The position numbers were made by a program, and so were the translations under genes. Below the pieces are notes generated by a model. The model was not told where the DNA came from, did not search any database, and saw nothing but the letters and a program-made list of their open reading frames with translations. 8,556 nt of DNA, from NCBI GenBank assembly GCA_964369885.1, contig CAYJGQ010000093.1:1-8556 (forward strand), written 5' to 3'. The first letter of the stretch is position 1. Every line of letters begins with the position of its first letter. Positions 6,276 through 8,556 of this stretch are shown in pieces. This DNA is from Heteroruminococcus sp964369885 (lineage in GTDB: Bacteria; Bacillota; Clostridia; Oscillospirales; Ruminococcaceae).

Positions 6276-6302
6276 TATGCCATGTTTTTTGGGTTATCCC
6301 AA
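6274..6302 (-). promoter_or_regulatory. Candidate promoter of the CPBP gene
   Basis: Minus strand: -35-like TTGGGA (6297-6302), a 17-nt spacer and CATAAA (6274-6279) with TG at 6281-6282. Each hexamer matches consensus at about four of six positions. The palindrome TTTGGG-TTAT-CCCAAA (6288-6303) overlaps the -35 and might bind a regulator. No better candidate was found between 6276 and 6378. Confidence 0.35.
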
Positions 6303-6378
6303 ATAGGTGAGAAAATTACCTCGGTTTTTAATGGGATAGGCCACAGCTAAACTTTTATATACTTTTAATATAGCAAAA

Positions 6379-6403
6379 GCGGCGAGGGAATATCCCCCGC
6401 CGC
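6379..6403 (-). terminator. Terminator of the abrB-like gene
   Basis: A GC-rich hairpin: GCGGCG-A-GGG (6379-6388) pairs with CCC-C-CGCCGC (6394-6403), with one internal mismatch and a 5-nt loop. On the minus strand it is followed by TTTT (6375-6378). It lies 50 nt past the stop of the AbrB-like gene. The short T tract makes it moderate in strength. Confidence 0.75.
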
Positions 6404-6452
6404 TGCGAAATACATTTCACCCTAATTTCATTACCAAATACAATCCGAAAAA

Positions 6453-6695
6453 TTAAACTGCCGATATTTGCCTGCGGCATTTTTGGCAGACATTTCTACC
6501 CTTAAAATCGGCAATTTCATCGTTGCCGCCGCAAAATACGCACGCAGGCTCGTACTTTTGCAAAATAACCTGAACACCTTCAACAAAAATCTCCACGCTG
6601 TCGCGTTCATTGATGTTGAGTGTTCTGCGCAGTTCAATGGGCAAAACAATTCTTCCCAGTTCGTCCACGCGTCTAACAATTCCAGTTCCCTTCAT
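6453..6695 (-). CDS. AbrB/SpoVT-type regulator with C-terminal Cys4 knuckle
   Basis: 80 aa. The N-terminal swapped-hairpin AbrB domain begins MKGTGIVRRVDELGRIVLPI and continues ELRRTLNINERDSVEIFVEGVQVILQKYEP (to residue 50), very close to the start of Bacillus AbrB and SpoVT. The remainder differs from AbrB: Cys52-x2-Cys55 and Cys70-x2-Cys73 form a probable zinc-binding knuckle. The domain is a dimeric DNA-binding fold that in Bacillus controls transition-state and spore genes. Start at 6695: this is where family homology begins, with a GGGGG ribosome site about 8 nt upstream. An ATG at 6743 would add 16 unrelated residues. Monocistronic; divergent from spmA. The target genes cannot be told from sequence. 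Confidence 0.88.
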   Translation of the reverse strand: MKGTGIVRRVDELGRIVLPIELRRTLNINERDSVEIFVEGVQVILQKYEPACVFCGGNDEIADFKGRNVCQKCRRQISAV

Positions 6696-6989
6696 TGACA
6701 AAGCCCCCAATCCTTCATTTTTTCTACATAATGTAAATTTCACACGTCAAATCCATAAATATGTGTGAATACATATATACTAAACCCAATAAAACAGCCA
6801 TTTTTCATAGATTACCAATTTAAGGGAGAAAAATGTTCGAATTATGTGAATAGATTTATACAAAATTCGACAAAAATACCCAGCACCACTATATCACTCA
6901 AACGGCAAATTGTCAAGAAATAGATATTACTGAATTTTTTACCAAAATTTATAATATTTTTCAACAAATTTGGAGGAGGTTTACAATTT
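6696..6989. other. Divergent intergenic region between abrB-like gene and spmA
   Basis: This 294-nt AT-rich stretch has no supportable gene. It holds an inverted repeat ATATGT-GTGAAT-ACATAT (6759-6776 region) and the pair TCGAATT (6837-6843) / AATTCGA (6864-6870). A six-codon frame (MFELCE, 6833-6853) follows an AAGGGAG-like site. A TTGACG on the minus strand (near 6746-6751) lacks a well-spaced -10 box, so no abrB promoter is assigned. Confidence 0.5.
6922..6955 (+). promoter_or_regulatory. Weak candidate promoter for spmAB
   Basis: A TATAAT lies at 6950-6955 without a good SigA -35 at 16-18 nt. Alternatively ATATT (6924-6928) with CAAAATTT (6943-6950), 14 nt apart, loosely resembles a SigE promoter. 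SigE would fit the known control of spmAB in Bacillus subtilis. The match is poor, about half the consensus positions. Confidence 0.22.
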
Positions 6990-7613
6990 ATGATGAGTGC
7001 TATTTTTTGTGGTATGATACTGTTTTCGGTTGCGGTGGCGCTGCTTACAGGTAGGATGGAGGATGTTTCCCAGGCCGCCATGAACGAGGGGGCCACTGCG
7101 GTGCAGTTGGTAATAAGCATTTTGGGGGTTATGTGTTTGTGGAGTGGGCTAATGCGTGTGGCCGAAAAAGCAGGTCTTACCGCAAAGGTTGCCAAAGCAC
7201 TTTGCCCACTCACACGGCTTGCGTTTCCGGGGCTTGATCCGCATGGAAAGGCCATGCAGGCCATTTCTATGAACATGTCGGCCAATTTGCTGGGGCTTGG
7301 AAACGCCGCCACACCGCTTGGAATAGTGGCCATGCAGGAGCTTTCAAAAGAATCGCCAATACAGGGGATTGCCAGCAATCACATGGTCATGTTTGTGGTG
7401 CTAAACACCGCCGCCCTTGATCTTCTGCCCACCACAACAGGCCTGCTTAGAATGCAGGCAGGGTCAGTCGCTCCATTTGACATACTTCCTGCCGTGTGGG
7501 TAGCTTCGTCGGCATCGGTGGCAGTGGGTATAATATTAACCAAATTTTTAAGTAAATTTTCTCCAATAAAAAAGGAAACTTCAGACGAAAGGAGCCGCTA
7601 TGGAAAGCATTAA
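6990..7613 (+). CDS. spmA: Spore maturation protein A
   Basis: 207 aa integral membrane protein of the nucleoside-recognition (Gate) family. Diagnostic stretches: GVMCLWSGLMRVAEKAGL (46-63), AFPGLDPHGKAMQAISMNMSANLLGLGNAATPLG (78-111), AMQEL (114-118) and LPTTTGLLRMQAG (146-158). With SpmB it is needed for normal spore core dehydration and heat resistance in Bacillus and Clostridium; the transported substrate is not established. The start at 6990 has a near-ideal GGAGGAGG at 6972-6979; the ATG at 6993 directly after is the alternative. It overlaps spmB by 14 nt. The C-terminal tail after residue 190 is charged (KKETSDERSRYGKH) and slightly longer than usual. The 178-aa minus-strand frame across 6842-7378 is a shadow. 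Confidence 0.96.
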   Translation: MMSAIFCGMILFSVAVALLTGRMEDVSQAAMNEGATAVQLVISILGVMCLWSGLMRVAEKAGLTAKVAKALCPLTRLAFPGLDPHGKAMQAISMNMSANLLGLGNAATPLGIVAMQELSKESPIQGIASNHMVMFVVLNTAALDLLPTTTGLLRMQAGSVAPFDILPAVWVASSASVAVGIILTKFLSKFSPIKKETSDERSRYGKH

Positions 7614-8124
7614 TTCCTATATAATTCCTGCCATTATTACAGCTATATTGGTGGGGGGGCTTTTAAGCGGTGTTAAGGTGTTTGATCTTTTTTTGGAGGG
7701 CGCAAAGGAAGGCCTCATGACGGCTGTGAAAATTTTACCCTCCATAATAGGTCTTATGACGGCCGTTGGTATGTTTAAGGCTTCGGGGGCGCTGGATTTG
7801 TTGGCAAACGCCCTGAGTCCTGTGGCAATGCTGATGGGTCTGCCACAGGAGGTAATGCCACTTGCAATACTGCGCCCTATATCGGGCAGTGGTGGCATGG
7901 TGCTGTTTCGGGACATATTGACAAATCACGGCCCCGATAGCTTTATCGGGCGGGTGGCCAGCGTTATGCAGGGCTCAAGCGAAACTACCTTTTACACCAT
8001 AGCAATATACTACGGTGCGGCATCGGTAAAAAAAGGTAGGCATACCCTGCCGGCCGCACTTGGCGCAGATATTGCAGGATTTGTATTTAGCTCTCTTGCG
8101 GTGGTGTGGTTTTTTGGTAGGTAG
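7600..8124 (+). CDS. spmB: Spore maturation protein B
   Basis: 174 aa, the normal SpmB length, Gate-domain membrane protein. Typical motifs: GLMTAVGMFKASGALDLL (51-68), LRPISGSGGM (91-100), a loop with NHGPDSFIGR (109-118) and SVMQGSSETTFYTIAIYYGA (121-140). It works with SpmA in the forespore envelope during late spore development (family knowledge). The ATG at 7600 lies inside the end of spmA, with AAAGGAG (7588-7594) 5 nt upstream, so the two are translationally coupled. No dacB-type D,D-carboxypeptidase gene, which precedes spmA in B. subtilis, is found on either side. No strong terminator follows: only a weak AAAAGC/GCTTTT hairpin at 8162-8181. Confidence 0.96.
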   Translation: MESINSYIIPAIITAILVGGLLSGVKVFDLFLEGAKEGLMTAVKILPSIIGLMTAVGMFKASGALDLLANALSPVAMLMGLPQEVMPLAILRPISGSGGMVLFRDILTNHGPDSFIGRVASVMQGSSETTFYTIAIYYGAASVKKGRHTLPAALGADIAGFVFSSLAVVWFFGR

Positions 8125-8186
8125 TGTGGGGGGTGATTCTTCCATAAACCGAAAACTTTAAAAAAGCAGAGTAAAGCTTTTAATTT

Positions 8187-8420
8187 GGCACCATCCCTGC
8201 GTAGTGCAAAGTGGTAGGGGAGGGATGGGACGGAGGTCGTCGCCACCGCAGGTGGTGCACCCTCTGCGGTTTTTGCAGAGGGCGGTTGCCCGCCGAGCGT
8301 ATGAGGTGATAGACCTATCCGATGTAGTCAAAGTCGGTCTTTGGTTGCATAGGGTAAACCGGGGCAACACGGCCGTAGCCACACCACCGCCGAAGATGTG
8401 TCTGTGATAAGCGTAGGCGC
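8187..8420 (+). ncRNA. Candidate structured noncoding RNA, family not identified
   Basis: There is no supportable reading frame, but local pairing is dense. Helices: CCATCCCT/AGGGATGG (8191-8198, 8221-8228); CGCCACC/GGTGGTG (8241-8247, 8251-8257), which includes a G-U pair valid only on the plus strand; CCCTCTGC/GCAGAGGG (8260-8267, 8275-8282); GCGG-TTGC-CCGC (8282-8293); CAAAG/CTTTG (8329-8333, 8339-8343); GTTGC/GCAAC (8344-8348, 8364-8368); GGC/GCC (8371-8373, 8378-8380). GGTGGTG can also pair at long range with CACCACC (8382-8388). No clear promoter is seen, so it could also be the 3' region of the spmAB message. It lacks hallmarks of tmRNA, RNase P, SRP RNA or common riboswitches. The raiA-motif RNA of Clostridia is one family worth testing; I could not match it from memory. 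Ends are approximate. Confidence 0.45.
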
Positions 8421-8422
8421 AA

Positions 8423-8466
8423 AAAACTTCGCCCCCTGCCATTGGCAGGGGGCGTGCATAAGTTTT
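8423..8466. terminator. Strong GC hairpin, terminator-like
   Basis: CGCCCCCTGCC/GGCAGGGGGCG (8430-8440, 8444-8454) is an 11-bp stem with a 3-nt loop. Flanking AAAACTT (8423-8429) and AAGTTTT (8460-8466) extend it across a 5-nt bulge. On the plus strand the T run comes late (8463-8466). On the minus strand a T6 run follows 4 nt after the stem, a better terminator. It may end the candidate RNA, or a minus-strand transcript entering from beyond the window. Confidence 0.55.
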
Positions 8467-8470
8467 GGGT

Positions 8471-8556
8471 CAAACTTTTTTCAAAAAGTTTGTGGGGTGG
8501 GGGGCAAAGCCCCACGGTCTTGACCTTTCGCGCAAGCGACAGAGGCCCCGCCCCAC
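8471..8556. repeat. Multi-hairpin intergenic element, cut by or ending at the window edge
   Basis: CAAACTTTTT-TC-AAAAAGTTTG (8471-8492) is a perfect 10-bp inverted repeat. Next, an 11-bp helix between 8492-8502 and 8546-8556 (GTGGGGTGGGG with CCCCGCCCCAC, one G-U) encloses GGGGC-AAA-GCCCC (8501-8513) and TCGC-GCAA-GCGA (8528-8539), the latter with a GNRA-type loop. It resembles intergenic repeat elements of Clostridia. It shares no clear sequence with the repeat at 60-211. Confidence 0.6.

Noticed and set aside
6264..6350. 28-codon plus-strand frame starting in the inverted repeat (MVIFYAMFFG...)
   Set aside because: The purines upstream are too close to serve as a ribosome site, there is no promoter, and the start falls in a repeat arm that has another explanation.
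6842..7378. Minus-strand 178-codon frame opposite spmA
   Set aside because: SpmA motifs are unmistakable on the plus strand. The opposite frame is Ser/Ala/Pro-rich shadow coding with no ribosome site seen.
8125..8200. tmRNA, because GGGGGTGATTCT resembles a tmRNA 5' end
   Set aside because: The match ends after about 12 nt. There is no tRNA-like 3' end and no tag reading frame in the following sequence.
8344..8388. c-di-GMP-I riboswitch, because of GCATAGGGTAAACC followed by GGGGCAAC
   Set aside because: The conserved CACGCA start, the GACGCAAAGCC segment and the tetraloop-receptor arrangement are absent, and no gene follows in the window.
8155..8515. Reading frames of 66-94 codons on both strands at the right end
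   Set aside because: They cross the hairpin-rich region, lack ribosome sites and show no domain or plausible composition.

Overview
The window looks like chromosomal DNA of an endospore-forming Clostridia-type Bacillota, probably near the Oscillospiraceae/Ruminococcaceae. The evidence is the spore maturation pair spmA-spmB, an AbrB/SpoVT-type regulator, strong SigA-like promoters with extended -10 boxes, purine-rich Shine-Dalgarno sites, and intergenic GC-rich multi-hairpin repeats. The genus is inference; there is no rRNA or other marker gene here.

Layout, left to right. (1) 1-309: a tandem 76-bp three-hairpin repeat, then a near-consensus promoter overlapped by a palindromic operator candidate. 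(2) 310-881 (+): a small membrane protein (DUF3796-like) coupled to a 65-aa XRE-type DNA-binding protein, ended by a long hairpin terminator that also serves the convergent nag operon. (3) 1000-3869: a divergent amino-sugar locus. nagB and nagA overlap on the minus strand and convert N-acetylglucosamine-6-phosphate to fructose-6-phosphate. A GntR/HutC-type regulator (NagR/YvoA-like) faces the other way. Both promoters can be placed, and they settle the start codons. (4) 3955-5127 (-): a PatB/MalY-type PLP enzyme (probable cystathionine beta-lyase), convergent with the regulator across a terminator and an extra AT hairpin. (5) 5258-6214 (-): a CPBP-family membrane protease whose ribosome-binding site lies inside an imperfect inverted repeat. 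(6) 6453-6695 (-): a short AbrB-type regulator with a C-terminal four-cysteine knuckle. (7) 6990-8124 (+): overlapping spmA and spmB. (8) 8125-8556: no gene, but dense base-pairing potential: a candidate structured RNA of about 230 nt, a strong GC hairpin, and a second multi-hairpin repeat cut by the window edge.

How the genes work together: the NagB-NagA-regulator divergon is a self-contained amino-sugar catabolic module without its transporter. SpmA/SpmB act in spore core dehydration and share a divergent intergenic region with the AbrB-like gene, which could be a transition-state or sporulation regulator. The remaining genes are single-gene units, most with recognisable promoters and terminators. 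The least explained parts are the 8187-8420 structured region, the two multi-hairpin repeats at the window ends, and the inverted repeat over the protease start site.
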